A program made the position numbers and the translations under genes. 64,000 nt of DNA, taken from Silene conica. Lineage: Eukaryota > Streptophyta > Magnoliopsida > Caryophyllales > Caryophyllaceae. The stretch spans positions 48,812,079 to 48,876,078 of the forward strand of contig CM055313.2 of the NCBI GenBank assembly GCA_029255685.2. Reading direction: 5' to 3'. Under the pieces are notes generated by a model. The model worked only from the letters and a program-made list of their open reading frames with translations. It did not search any database and was not told the origin of the DNA. Below are positions 47,607 through 59,570 of this stretch, piece by piece (within the stretch, counting starts at the first letter, position 1; each line of letters opens with the position of its first letter).

Positions 47607-48182
47607 GTATGTTTTCTTCTAGTTTTTCCTTCCTCTTTCGTTTTATAGACTCTTAGTTCCGTTCTTAGGTAGTTTTTGCTTAGTTTTTCAGTTTTTCTTT
47701 TGTTTTTAGGGTGTGTTTTTCTAGTGTTTTTTGTTCTTTCCTTATGTTTTTGCTTTCTATTTAGCTTTCTTAGTCTCAGATCTGGTTTCTTGTATGATTT
47801 TGGTGTTGTTTAAGGTTAGCTTAGTTTTCCCCCAATTTTCTATGCTTAAAATCTGTCGAAAAAGGGAGTAGTATTTTCGTTCTGTTACTGTTGTTAGTCG
47901 ACCGACTAGGAACGGAGGTCGGCCGACCAAACTGTGTTTTGCAGAAACTCTTTTTTCGATTGGTCGGTCGGTCGACCCAGGTTATAAGTCGGTCGACCTC
48001 CGAAAAGTTACAGGGGGTCTGTTTTGCTGACAACTGGTCGGTCGACCAGGGGGTGAGGTCGGTCGACCGCGACACTGTTCCAGGAACTTCAATTTCGCAA
48101 CCAAACTATTTTATTTTGATAAGTAAAAGGGTTAATGTTGCAAGAGGTGTAAGTATTGAGAATAATTGTTGCAATTTTGCAG
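47607..48182 (+). other. putative intron before the Athila-like extra ORF
   Basis: Donor CTCAAG/GTATGT at 47606/47607 and acceptor GCAATTTTGCAG ending at 48182, eight bases before the ATG of the downstream ORF. A pyrimidine-rich tract covers much of it. Spliced subgenomic mRNAs for the ORF after pol are known for the barley Athila-type element Bagy-2, so splicing here is reasonable but inferred. Confidence 0.5.
47896..48068. repeat. three palindrome pairs at 70-bp period inside the putative intron
   Basis: Motif starts: 47896 and 47917, 47966 and 47987, 48036 and 48057. Each pair is offset by exactly 21 bp and the pairs by exactly 70 bp. Intervening sequence shares only short words such as TGTTTTGC. 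Confidence 0.9.
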
Positions 48183-48189
48183 ATTCATC

Positions 48190-49614
48190 ATGTCAAGCCG
48201 CGGTCAAGGAAGCAAAATATCTCGTAGTTCACAGGCTAGCACTTCAAGGGGCCGAGCCAGCGGGTCGGGAGGTTTAACAACACTCAACACGGATAGTCTA
48301 CCGGACTATCCGCAGATTACATTCCACACCCCGGCTCAAAAGGCCCGGTTCCTTCACCTAGTGACCTATTGTCAAGTGGTAGTCACCCGCTTCTTGTGCG
48401 AGCCGGCATTGAGGGATTTTGGGTGTTATGATGATGTTGTGATCCTGCTCAATGGGACGGGTTTTCAGGGACTCATCACCATGGATGAGATCACCTATCC
48501 CATTCATACTCTTGAGTTCTTTTCTTTTTTTTTTTTTGATGTTTCTACTTACAGCTCTACCTATGATAATAAATGCATTTCTTTTAGGCTGTTCAATGTC
48601 ACCTATTCGCTGACCTTAAGTGAATTTGCTGGTTACTTAGGTTTATCGGCTACAAATCGTACGGGTGACTCTGCTGAGTCATACAATGTCATGTGGTCTT
48701 GTCTCTCGGATTCCCGCGACGGGACAAAGAAGAGCATCACCGTCAACCTAGCCGCCCCCCTTTACTACTTGTGTCTGTTGGCCAACACTGTTTTTGGCCG
48801 CAAAGAGTCTCAAAATGTCAGAAACATTGAGCTCTCTATTTTGTCTGGCTATCTTAATGTCAGGCGTTTGGGTCCTGTGTTTTATAACACAGCTTATTTG
48901 GTCGCTTCTCACTTTGTGGCGGTTAGCGAGGGAACTTCTTTGACCACTATTTTTTGTGGTGGGTTAGTCACTCATTTGGCTAACTTACTTATTATTCAGT
49001 TCCCCCGCTATGAGGAGGCACTTCACCCTCTCTCCCGATACATGGACATGGCTTATGTCAGGTCCGTGCATTGGGTGACTAGGCAGGACTTCTGGAAGGT
49101 GGACACATATACTAGTGTCCGCATCCCCATCACGGATGCCCCTCCCATGCTAACCTTTGATACTTTTCAGGGGGAGCCTAGACCCCTCCTTACATCCTAC
49201 CGCCTTCCACTTAGTGGAGGCTTTTCTAGAGGTCATAGGGTTTCCGCCCCTGGTTCCCACTATGCTGCACCAGGGATGGGTTACCCATCCGATTTTACTG
49301 TTCCTCCTAACGTTGTTATTCTTCCTGTCATTGATAACAGGTCCCTCCCGCACATGATGGTTGACCTTTGCAGGCAGTTCAACCAGAAACGGTTGGACGA
49401 CTGTCTCGACCATTACCCGTCCTACTCGGAGTATGCTACTCAGGGTTGGCTCCCCACCGGCCCATGGACTCACCCCTCCTGGTACACACCTCAGGCGGGC
49501 AGTCAGGGACATGGGGAAACATCGAGATCAGCCTCAGGAACAGGCATAGGGTCCGATGAAGAGGAGGAGGAGGAAAAGGAAGCTAGTGGCTCGGAGTATG
49601 AGCCCGAGGATTAG
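48190..49614 (+). CDS. Athila extra ORF (ATHILA ORF-1-like), intact, function unknown
   Basis: 474 codons from the ATG at 48190, which follows the putative splice acceptor; an in-frame TTG upstream is not a likely start. The N-terminus is Ser/Arg-rich (MSSRGQGSKISRSSQ). The body resembles the plant ATHILA ORF-1 family (CISFRLFNVTYSLTLSEFAGYLGL, cut here as SFRLFNVTYSLTLSEFAGY). The C-terminus is acidic (DEEEEEEKEASGSEYEPED). I see no clear signal peptide, and no convincing membrane anchor, so an envelope-like role, sometimes suggested for ORFs in this position, is not supported by the sequence. It is open although pol upstream is broken. A poly-T run near 48530 encodes a Phe string and could be a slippage site. 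Confidence 0.7.
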   Translation: MSSRGQGSKISRSSQASTSRGRASGSGGLTTLNTDSLPDYPQITFHTPAQKARFLHLVTYCQVVVTRFLCEPALRDFGCYDDVVILLNGTGFQGLITMDEITYPIHTLEFFSFFFFDVSTYSSTYDNKCISFRLFNVTYSLTLSEFAGYLGLSATNRTGDSAESYNVMWSCLSDSRDGTKKSITVNLAAPLYYLCLLANTVFGRKESQNVRNIELSILSGYLNVRRLGPVFYNTAYLVASHFVAVSEGTSLTTIFCGGLVTHLANLLIIQFPRYEEALHPLSRYMDMAYVRSVHWVTRQDFWKVDTYTSVRIPITDAPPMLTFDTFQGEPRPLLTSYRLPLSGGFSRGHRVSAPGSHYAAPGMGYPSDFTVPPNVVILPVIDNRSLPHMMVDLCRQFNQKRLDDCLDHYPSYSEYATQGWLPTGPWTHPSWYTPQAGSQGHGETSRSASGTGIGSDEEEEEEKEASGSEYEPED

Positions 49615-51419
49615 TGTTGACCCCCAACCTCCCTCTTCGACGTTCGGGTTGGGGAGGTACAGGCATCTTGTAAGTTGCCTATTGTTGTCTCTTTCTACTC
49701 CCTTTAGTCTCTTTCTGCTCCCTTTAGTCTCTTTCTGCTTCCTTTAGTTTTCTTCTCTTTCTTCTTTTGTTTGTCTTTACCTATCCCCATCCCTATGCTG
49801 TGGATTTATGCTGATGAGCACAATGGGGGCATTGTGTGTTTTGGTTTGGGGAGGGTATATGCATCCTTCTGTTGAGTCTGCATTTGTTTTAGTGTCTTTT
49901 GTCTTGTCCCTTTTGTTGTGTTTGCATCTTTATTTCATCTTTTTCTATCGCACGTTTACTGCATTTTAGTCACTTTTTCTCCTTTCAGTTTGCCAGTTAC
50001 TATTTCTCCTTTCAGTTTGCATACATACCAAAAATTCAAAAAAATAAAATAAAATAAAAGAATGCACGTTTCCTTTAGCATATAGGTCGAGTCGGAATGG
50101 ATGGATACTATGATGATTATGCCTCACATTTCGCCTAATGCCTTGCCTTGCATTTTCAAAAAAAATTCAAGCTAGTCTTTTGCATTGTCTACGAGTTTTT
50201 GTTGATTTTATGCTAATTATTAGACTTGACTCTCTTCTTGGCAAACTACTACATATTTTAAGATATAGAGCTTAATAAATCGGTGACATTCATGACCGAT
50301 TTCATGTAGGATTGAGAGTAGTTTGTCCTCCTAAGGCAAGTCACATCAACTTGCATAAGCATGAATTTTGTCTACTTGATACCTATATGCATTCGGGTTT
50401 GTGGTTCGTTGACACATGTGGTAGAGGTTTCCCTTTTCTTGCTTGACCCATAACCCTCACATAGCCAAATTGACTCTTTTATCCCATATACTACATCCTT
50501 AAATTGCTTACCCTAGCCGAGCTAGTAACATGGTATGTTGGGACTGTTTTGACCGTCTTTTGGTTTTATGCTTCATTGAAGAATCTTTTTGTGTGGGAGT
50601 GGTGAAAACGGAAAAAGAAAAGAAAGTGAAAGAAAAAAAATATTATGAGTTCGGAAAAAGAAAAAAAAGAAAAGAAAGAAAGAAAGGAAGAACTCAATGA
50701 AAAAATATATGAAAAAAAAAGAGAAAAAATCAGAAGCTGCCTGTTAACAGAGGTGGTCGGCCGACTGCCATACATGGTCGGTCGACCACGACCACTGAAC
50801 AGGAGCGTTGTTTCGAAAAGGAAGAAAGGAAAAGAAGAGGAGTTGTGACAATATGCTCACGATTTTTGAGCATTGGCTGGTTTTGTGAAGAAAAATGGAA
50901 GTATTTTATAGTGTGGTTTGATGGTTGTTAGCTCGGTTTAACCCCTCTTTCCATAATTCATTTTTGCCTTTCTTACCTTTAGCCTCATAGTCCCAAATCA
51001 CCTCGGCATGTGTCATGGTCATTTAAGTGTTGGAATGCATATGTACGGTTGTAGAGACTTTGTTCATGTTAGATTACAGACATGTTCTTATGGGTCGTAG
51101 ATAGGTGAGAGTCTATTTTCTTGTTTATCCTCTTGTCTTTCACATATATATAACTCTTTGCTTCATGAATGTCTCGAGCGTACCGCGAGAGTCCATTTAG
51201 AATGAGTCTTGCAAGGTTGAAAGTTTAGCATTTTATTCCAACATGTTTAATTCGTTTGCATTTGGCAATAAGCTGGATTTTCTTTGAAAGTTGCATTAAA
51301 ATGGTTAGGCATGGCGTTGTGTTTGGTTTTGAGCTAGAAATCCGTTCCAAGTAGAAGTTTTCTTTTTAATTGAGTCTTAGTGCTTGCTTGAGGACAAGCA
51401 AGGTTTGGTTTGGGGAGTT
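49615..51419 (+). other. Athila-like 3' UTR
   Basis: Non-coding. Contains an A/G-rich low-complexity tract (about 50600-50740), one palindrome pair at 50755-50787 and ends with a purine-rich tract (AAGGTTTGGTTTGGGGAGT) before the LTR. No gene. Confidence 0.75.
50755..50787. repeat. palindrome pair in the Athila-like 3' UTR
   Basis: GGTCGGCCGACT at 50755 and GGTCGGTCGACC at 50776, offset 21 bp. Confidence 0.9.
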
Positions 51420-52656
51420 TGATACGTGCATTTACTATACATTTTATTTATAGTTTCAGCACGTATTTTTATATATATTTGTAGTTTTTAGTTACTTTTC
51501 CTCCCGAAACGGTTTACTTGGGCATTTCTATGTTTTAAATGTAGGATCAAGCGGGAGTGAGCAAAATCAAGCTTTAATCGTCCTCCGGAAGCCATTCTAA
51601 GGATTTGCACGAAGCAAGGATCCGGATTAATAGCCTAGAGATGCGTGCAAGCCAATTTAAGGCTGGAATACACAGGAAGTGGTCGACCGACCTACCCAAC
51701 CGGTCGACCGACCAGCGCACAGTTCCGGAAAGGCCTGATTATAGCATTTGAGGTCGACCGACCACTATATCAGGTCGGTTGACCTGACGACGGGTTCCGC
51801 TGTTTGTTTCGGTTTTATTTCTTTTAATCGTGTAATTAGAAGACATATTTAAGACGCTTGAGCATTGTAATTAGGTTAAGCAGTCACAATTAGCAAAAAC
51901 ACCTTAGTTTAGAGAGAAGAATTCCAACTTTCAGATTTGTTCTTATTTTCCAATTGGTTTGTAAGTTTTATGCAATTTATCTTTCTTGTTATTCAAATTC
52001 ATTGTTCTTCTTATTAATTGTTATTCAATTTATGTTTTACCCTCTTGAATCCCTATCTTCAATTATCTTATCTCACATGTTGTTCTTCAATTTTGTTAGT
52101 ATTAGTTTGTTGATTATGCATAGCTAATTCATATGATTGGGAATTAGGGAAACCATGGCTAAAATTAGGTTTTGATGGTTTTATGATTAGTATACCGAGC
52201 CCCATTGTTGTTGGTGAACTAATTCTTCAAGATTGAAAGATTGTTAGAATTAGTTTAACAACAATTTTGGGATTGCCCTATGAATGAAAGTTTAGTGCTT
52301 TACCAAGAACCCTAAGACCGTAAGGATTGGGTAGAATATTGACCTAAAGGTTTATTCTTTGTTCCTTGGGATTGTATTAATTGATTATTTACCCTTTGTT
52401 GACTTGCCCTAGCCATGGGGAACCGAAGTTCCTAATCATCCTTTTACTCTTGTTTAGCACTCTAGTTTATTTTGCCATCTTAGTTGTTATTCTCAACCAT
52501 CAATCAAAACCCCCCTTTTTGTTACTTTCAATAGACTTTAAATTCACAAACAATATTAACCTTGTCTCCTTGTGGTTCGACCCTTGACTTACTCTATCTA
52601 GTTTAAGCTGAAGTTTTATAAATCTTATCTTTGGCACCCCTCAACGACGGGTGTCA
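51420..52656 (+). repeat. Athila-like 3' LTR
   Basis: Starts TGATACGTGC after the purine tract. Its end is taken at GGGTGTCA (52656), giving about 1.24 kb, but an end at TTTGGCA (52636) is also possible because the minus-strand relative diverges about there. Two palindrome pairs lie at 51681-51784. Confidence 0.7.
51681..51784. repeat. two palindrome pairs in the Athila-like LTR
   Basis: Starts 51681, 51702, 51752 and 51773. Both pairs have a 21-bp offset and lie 71 bp apart. A CAGTTCCGG word follows the first pair. Confidence 0.9.
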
Positions 52657-53022
52657 TTGAGTTGATGATGGGTGATTGTATGCTTCTCATAATCATATTT
52701 ATATTGGAGCATGTTGATGTGTTTACATGTTATGTCTTAATGACAATAGGTGCCTGGGAGAATCTCTAGTCACTCCCTACTGACTGTGGCAAACATGTTT
52801 CATATATGTAGGTTGGTGTTGATCTTGTCGGGGGACTCACAGAGAGCTAGCGAGCGATGATCCTTCATCGATTGACTTACCCTATTTCGTTAGCTAGACT
52901 AGTTTTGGCTGCCTGTGGGATATGATATCCCGGGCTGTGGACATTTGTATATAACTTTATTACTTATCTATGTTTTATTTCTTCCGCATTTTTGGTTATC
53001 GTAATTCACCTCGTATGTTAAA
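52657..53022 (+). repeat. fragment of a long gypsy-type LTR
   Basis: Matches the tail of 9032-10169 (CACTCCCTACTGACTGTGGC, GCTAGCGAGC, TATCCCGGGC, the CACCTCG word) and breaks off near 53022. It was the target of the Athila-like insertion. Confidence 0.7.
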
Positions 53023-53351
53023 AGTACCTACATCCAAGCTGGTCTGAATTACATTTTACTGTTAATTCTAATAACATTATATTCCATATTAACAGTGTTG
53101 TTAATACTGCTACTCATGCAGTAATGCATATTCACTATCAATATCAGTTAGGATGATCTCGCTCACGATGACTGCAATTTGCTGATACCTATGTAAAGTA
53201 TATACAGAACAGTGTGTTTAACAACACTCAGAGTATCTCCTCACAAGGGTTCTGAAAATCCTAACTATTACAGTATCTCACATCAACTATGTTACTGGTC
53301 TACATATTGTTCAGCTACTAGGTTCTTCTGTGAACATTTGGTGTCATATAG
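53023..53351. other. unassigned
   Basis: About 330 bp with no repeat, terminal motif or coding sequence that I recognise. It lies between two LTR ends. Confidence 0.4.
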
Positions 53352-53999
53352 TGTGACACCCCGCGATATTACATAAAAATAAACAAGAAACTTGCAGCGG
53401 AAATACGGTATTTTAAAAACTTTTGACATATATAAATAAACTTAATCGCGGAATATCAAATCAACGTACGGAAGATTGGACTAAAGAAAAAGTATTACTT
53501 ATACAAGATAAAAGAAAGTTTACAAGGGATAAGGTATCCCTCGATAACAACATAATTTACATCTAAGCTAAACGTATATAGGTAATTGTCGACTAATCAA
53601 CAATGCTCGCTAGCCTCACGTCTTCCCAAACAGCACCAACCTACATAAATGAAACATGTACGCCACAGTCAGTGGGGAGTAACTCGAGGTTCTCCCAGCC
53701 ACTTTTTGTCAGAAAACACGTAAAGGATAATACAACACAACATATACATATGAACATGCCTATACAATGATAAATAATCAACAATGACATATTCAAATAT
53801 GACAAACACGATCAAACATGAACCAACAAGTGAATCATAATCAAAGTCATTATGCGAACTAATATCAAACGGATAATCAACCATGTGAATGACTCAGCGG
53901 CCAACACTTGATGGCATGTTCATTCACACAAACAACAAGCAAGTAATTGACTCTGAGGCCAACACTAGATGGCATGGCCAATCATAGAACATACAAGAA

Positions 54000-54545
54000 T
54001 AGAATGAACGCCGTCAGGGAACATAACCGTTACCACTGACCGCTAGGTCGCATAACCACGACACTAGCTATCGGGACGCATAACCACGACACCGACTCTA
54101 TGTATAATGCATAACCGACAACTATATGCCTAAGACCTGGCCAGACCTCTCGATGTAATAACCTACACCGAACGACACACGGGGACCGGGCCGCATAACC
54201 ACGGACACCGACCAATCCCGAACATAGATAAAAGCCATAACTGAGGTGGCATTAGTTCATTACAATGATACACAAATCGTACCACCGCTATCCATTCACA
54301 AACAAGGTAACATAACCGTCACCAACATGACTTAGGATGACATAACCGTCACCCAAACTTAAGCAAGGTAACATAACCGTTACCCGACTCAACCCAAGAT
54401 AACATAACCGTTATCAAATTACAAGTAAGACAACATAACCGTTATCATTACCATTCAAGCTAACATAACCGTTAACTAACTCATCTAATACATGTGAGCC
54501 TCAATTCAACCAAAACAACAAGTAAGACAACATAACCGTTTCCCT
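54000..54545. repeat. degenerate CATAACCGTTACC minisatellite in the LTR
   Basis: Over a dozen variants of CATAACCGTTACC or CATAACCACGACACC at irregular spacing of about 20-45 bp. Confidence 0.75.
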
Positions 54546-54984
54546 TCCGGTTGCCCGGCCGGGGGTCTTCCTCCTCAACTTAGCTTCTAAAACGGCTTAA
54601 ACATTCAACCATACAACCATTTAGTCGCAACCAAGCAAGGATTCACATAAATACCACTAACCAAGAATTTATTACCGAGTCATGGTTCGCAACATGTGAT
54701 TCAACAAGAGGAAAGCTCATGAACAAGAAACATTTGCCGTATTAGGATGCACAAGCTTATATATCGTATTTGCCGTATTAGGTACATTAATTTCGTACTC
54801 GATAAGTTTACAACTCGCGTGATGTTTAATTAAGTGACAACACGACGAAAACTCTTTATTACCAAGCATACGATGAATTAATCATAACACTAACAGAAGT
54901 TTAAATTACGGAACTCATATGATATATTTATACATCATAAACCAAGTATTTTTATCATGTAACAACACTCGACAAACATTAAAA

Positions 54985-55210
54985 ACAAACCCGCAAAACA
55001 GCCCGCAAAACAGCCCGCAATAGCCCTCCGAAACAGCCCCGAAACAGCCCCGAAACGGCCCTCAAAGCAGCCCCGAAATAGCCCTCAAAACAGCCCCGAA
55101 ACAGGCCTCAAAACAGCCCCGAAACAGGCTCAAAACAGCCCCGAAACAGCCCTTAAAACTGCCCGAAAACAGCCCCGAACAGCCCCCCGAAACAGCCTCA
55201 AAACAGCCCA
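54985..55210. repeat. CAGCCCCGAAA minisatellite in the LTR
   Basis: About fifteen tandem variants of ACAGCCC(C)GAAACAGCCCTCAA. GC-rich island within AT-rich DNA. It gives rise to long spurious minus-strand ORFs. Confidence 0.85.
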
Positions 55211-56439
55211 ACCAAAACGCGCAAACCCAGTGAAAAGCGCAGGCTGCAGTGTAGGCCGCAGGCCTGTGCTTGGGGCCGCAGGCTGCGCCAAACACGGGTG
55301 GCCAGTTCTTCGTGCAAGAGTTTCGTACGATGCTCCATTCGTTCCAATACTTATGTAACAATTTAAGACGGGTTTATACATGATTCAAGCGGCATTATTA
55401 ACATGTAATCTTATACATTCAAGGGCATATCGTTATTCATGTGTAAACAATTAATAAGGAGCACAATTATCCCACTCGACATGGATTAAATCGATCCAAA
55501 AACGCATTATTGCTATGAACACAAGGGCATGAGACGGATATCAATTTATCCGCTAAACACAACCAAAATTCATCCCTCATTACTACTAATCAACTAAAAA
55601 CTCATTTATTCAATTGAACATGGAAGTAAACAACATAATGCTTCATAATTTCAAAAACTAAACCAAACAATCCTCATAATTTCAGAAACCAAACAAGCAT
55701 AACCATACACAAACGATTTTTGACTTAAAGTCGAGTAACTTCTCAAAGTTACCTTTAAAGCTCTTCAAATCTTCAAAGAATCCTTCATTGAAGTCCAAAC
55801 ATCCATTCTCGCTCAAGAACCAAAGGAAAAACGAGTCACAAACTAACCCTAGAAAAAGGGGTTTTTCCGAAAGCACAACAATACTAGCTTTTAAAGACAT
55901 GAAAAGAAGGAGAAGAAGAAGAGGAGATCATACCTACAAAGAACTCGGAATTTGAGCAAGGAACGGAGGCGGTAGAGGCGGATTTGTGTTCTTGAGGAAC
56001 ACCAACAATGGTGAAGGGTTTTGGTGTTTGTTGAAGAGGATGAAGGGAGTGAATGAGTTGTGAGGAATGAAACATAACACTAGGAGTATATGGGAGTTTT
56101 GAGTCGGGAATGACTCGGGATTCATTTAATGAGTCGGGATGGACTCGGATTGGCTAACTAAGGCGGAAATAACATCTCAAGTCTATTATTACTCGAGACG
56201 GAACTAAATATGCAAATAACTCATAACTCATGAAATTATCCTACATACTTGACATTTTCGAAAATTTAAAACCGAAACTTAAATTTATAAAACTCGAAAT
56301 ATACATTGAAACTAAAAAGCTTTAAAATGAAATATTCTTATTACAAAAATATATTTACGAATTTTGATAAAATAAAAATTATTCTTGAAAATCAATTAAA
56401 TCTTTAAATTTACAATACGGAAAATATCCCGGTGTTACA

Positions 56440-57360
56440 ATCACCCCACCTTTTAAAAAGTTTCTTCCTCGAAAATTGAAAGTAGAAAAGGTGTCTATCA
56501 AAAGTTGACATTCTAAAACATGGCTTTCTTTCAAATATTTTCGAAAGGGACATTTCAATGGCACAAGTCCTCATCAACGGGGCGTTAGGGTTCTCGTTAC
56601 GTACTCAAGAGCCCGACATCCCGAAATAAGGGCATGTTCAAAAATCAGGATCAAATTATGTGCTGACAAGCGTAACACGAGCTATCAGACGTCTCCAATA
56701 ACAAGCCTTACATCGAATCATACACCAAATTCAACCAAAATTTTATAAGCCAAGACAAGCTTTTCGAAGTATGCTATTTCGAAAGAAAACTTTCAGTTTG
56801 AAATCCAGAATTAAACAAGATTGTAACCGAAATGAAAACCTCCAACAACATAGGTAAGGTGACTCAAATCAATTATGAAGTACATAAATGGAAAACAATT
56901 TGAACATTGTTCAAACAACACACAAGCATGTAAGTCACACATAAACAACCAAAGAGAAACAGATCGGAACATCAAGAAACTCAAAGCACAACAAGGTCAA
57001 CAAGGAAGCTAACTAAGACAAGGCATCAAAACCATCATTTCCAAAGTCAAGGACGGTTCTCAACAAGAGAGGAAGGGAGGAAAACCACAAGGAACATGAG
57101 CATGGGAACAAGAGCTTAAAGATAAGGAGGAAGGGATAACTCTCCCAGGATACGGAGACACTAACCACTCGATCCACAAAAGAAACATTGTTATCACGAT
57201 TCCTTGCACACCTCAGAGAACAGCTTTTTCAATCCATATCACTCTCAAGGTTTCCTTAACTCACTTGGGTCACTCATTTCTAGATTATCTGCGGTTCAAG
57301 GTACCTCATTACCAAAGGGTTTCATCATTCACGATCCATATCCAACAATTAACAACCTCG
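56440..57360 (-). other. internal 3' end of the long-LTR gypsy element
   Basis: The purine tract lies at 56440-56460. A short minus-strand reading (56379-56564) includes a segment NFRGRNFLKGG that recalls the C-terminal end of gypsy pol, but it is weak. Otherwise no coding sequence. Ends where the minus-strand Athila-like LTR begins. Confidence 0.45.
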
Positions 57361-57938
57361 AGGGCACCAAAGATAAATTTATAATTTCCTAAACTTAAAC
57401 TATAGATAGTGAAAGTCAGGGTCGAACCACAAGGAGGTGGGGAATGTTTATTGTTTGATGCTAATGTTTAAAGTCACAAAATTGGGGGTTGATTGGTGGT
57501 TTACTTAGTCTAAAGCAAGGATTAAAAATAAAACAAGTAAATAAAGATGATAATAAAACAGTAATAAAGGGATGCCAGGATGTTTGGGTAACAAATATCT
57601 AAGGTAATATAAACCCTAAGGTCAACATGTATTGCAGTCGCGTAAGGGGTGTAACATATCCTTTCGATCTATGGTACCTAATAGCTCCTTTCGGCCTATG
57701 CTATTAGTTCCTAGGTCTCACAATTATTGGGTGTCAACAAGAAGGGTGATTCCTAAATTCTAGGTCACATACCTTTCAGTCTTGAGTAACCTAGCCGTCT
57801 TAAGGTGTAAACCAATGCCCTTCCCGTATCTTTCAATCTTGGATAGGTCATTACTAACATCCTACAAGTCTCCTTTCAGTCTCGTCGTAGGGTATTATGA
57901 TTTACGAATTAAAACGAAACAGAAAACATACGCGAGTG

Positions 57939-58038
57939 GGTCGACCGACCGGCTAGCCCAGTCAGCCGACCACCGCCTTGGTCGACCGACCCATTATCTG
58001 AGTCGGCCGACCACGGCCCTGCTACAGGTCGGTCTCGG
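57939..58038. repeat. palindrome cluster 1 in the minus-strand Athila-like LTR
   Basis: Starts 57939, 57960, 57980 and 58001 (two 21-bp pairs, 20 bp between second and third motif), and a decayed copy at 58027. Confidence 0.85.
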
Positions 58039-58531
58039 AACTTTATACTACCTACGCATATTCATCCCCTACATCCTAACATAAGTATTTAGCTACGCAT
58101 GGTTATTGAAACAACAATAAAAACAGGGATAAACATGGCAATCATAATAACTATCAATCTAAACATGCAATTTACGATAAAGCTTTGGGATTCTATCTTA
58201 AACCGAATGCGATAATAATAAGAACAATAATAAAACTAAATTAAGGAAGAATTACCAGAAATTGGAATTAAGATGGAAAGGAACAAACTTTATTGAATGC
58301 TTGAATGATTGATGAACAACTAAAGTGCTTGAGAATTATTGAAAGATTGTAATTAAACTACAAGACGGAATAAAACTGAATTATGAACTTAATGAATCTC
58401 TATTAAAAACTGAATGATTCTCGATAATTAACCCTAAACGAAAGATTAGTTTATATAGGGCGACAATTAGGAGTTTCCTAAAGACTCCAACACTTCTTAT
58501 GGACTTCCGAAAAGCTTCTAGGCTGCGCTGA

Positions 58532-58644
58532 GGTCGGTCGACCTACTATGTGGGTCGGTCGACCTCTTTACGGGCTTCAGGAAAATTCTGGGCTTTCCAA
58601 AATAGAGATCTGGTCGGCCGACCCAAGTAGTAGGTCGGTCGACC
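58532..58644. repeat. palindrome cluster 2 in the minus-strand Athila-like LTR
   Basis: Starts 58532 and 58553, 58612 and 58633; both pairs offset 21 bp, 80 bp between pairs. Confidence 0.9.
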
Positions 58645-59570
58645 CGTTTCCGCGTTAGATTGCTATGATTCGTCTCGGTTTGACTTTTGGTACTTGATTA
58701 ATGATTATAGTTGACTTTCTTCGTTCCTTAGTTATGCAAAAATCTCGAGGGCATAAGATTGGTGTAAAATTGCCCCTTTTCCGCATAAATCTGCAAAAGT
58801 ACATAAAAATACGAAAGTAGACAATTGTTGGGAAATAAGGGCTAAAACATAGTAAATGAGCGACCAAATGCGTGTAAAAATAGATGAAAAACATCATGAA
58901 ATAGACACGTATCAAATTCCCCAAACTAAACCTTGCTTGCCCTCAAGCAAGAAATAGACTCGATCTTAACTAATGGAACGATTTCAATCTCAGAGCGAAA
59001 TTTACATGTAAGCCTAAACCAATACCAAATACAAAATGAGAAAGTGTTTGAATCATGCAAACGAGTTATGGTGTCGTCAAACTTTGTAAACTGGAAACTA
59101 TAGAGACTTATACCATGGACTCTCGCGGTACGCTCGAGACACTCATGAAGCAAAGGGTGAGTATATGTAGAAGATAGAAAGAATTATATTGTAATGACAC
59201 TCACCTAACTGCGACCCATGGAAACATGCCTGCAATCTAACATGAACAGAAATTCTACAACTATGTAAAACAAACCCATTTAGTGACTCGGATACATGCA
59301 ATTGGGGTAATGAAAGATATGTGAGGTAAACAGTAAAAAGTGGTTAAGATGTTTTTGGACTTGTGGGGTTAGTAGCCAAGCTAGTAAAACCTTTTCCCAA
59401 CAACATAATTCACAACTTTTTGATATTAAGAAAGTGCTCTTTTGTGGCACAACTCTCACATTGAATATAAGAAAGGACTCCCAAATATTTTGAATGAGGT
59501 ACGGGAGTGATAACAAATAAAAGAAAGGGATTTTGGGAACGAAATTTTCAATCTGATGATGCTGTCAGGT

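Larger units (their letters stand above)
44312..52656 (+). mobile_element. Athila-like Ty3/gypsy element, 5' part missing
   Basis: Order: reverse transcriptase, RNase H, integrase, a further long ORF, 3' UTR, purine tract, 3' LTR. The pol motifs and the extra ORF behind pol identify the Athila lineage. The 5' LTR and gag are absent; the copia-5 LTR abuts within pol. The 3' LTR ends in gypsy-type LTR DNA (52657 on), so this element was itself inserted there. Paired GGTCGRYCGACC palindromes occur in the leader of the extra ORF, the 3' UTR and the LTR. Confidence 0.85.
53352..56439 (-). repeat. 3.1-kb gypsy-type LTR on the minus strand
   Basis: On the minus strand it starts TGTAACACC (56439) directly after a purine tract (AAAAGGTGGGGTGAT) and ends GGTGTCACA (53352), so the ends form a short inverted repeat. 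It includes relatives of the GCTAGCGAGC box and the repeated unit seen at 9064-9590, plus two minisatellites. Adjacent purine tract makes it a 3' LTR. The size fits long-LTR chromoviruses such as the Tekay/Del group, but no pol clade marker is present. ORFs in it (for example 55062-55381) are repeat-derived. Confidence 0.75.

Noticed and set aside
48166..48189. Upstream start of the Athila-like extra ORF
   Set aside because: Uses TTG and would include the intron end; the ATG at 48190 after the acceptor is preferred.
48190..49614. Envelope protein
   Set aside because: Position after pol suggests it, but no clear signal peptide, membrane anchor or cleavage motif is visible.
55062..55381. Cys/Gly/Phe-rich minus-strand ORFs
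   Set aside because: Products of the CAGCCCCGAAA minisatellite; two frames are equally open.
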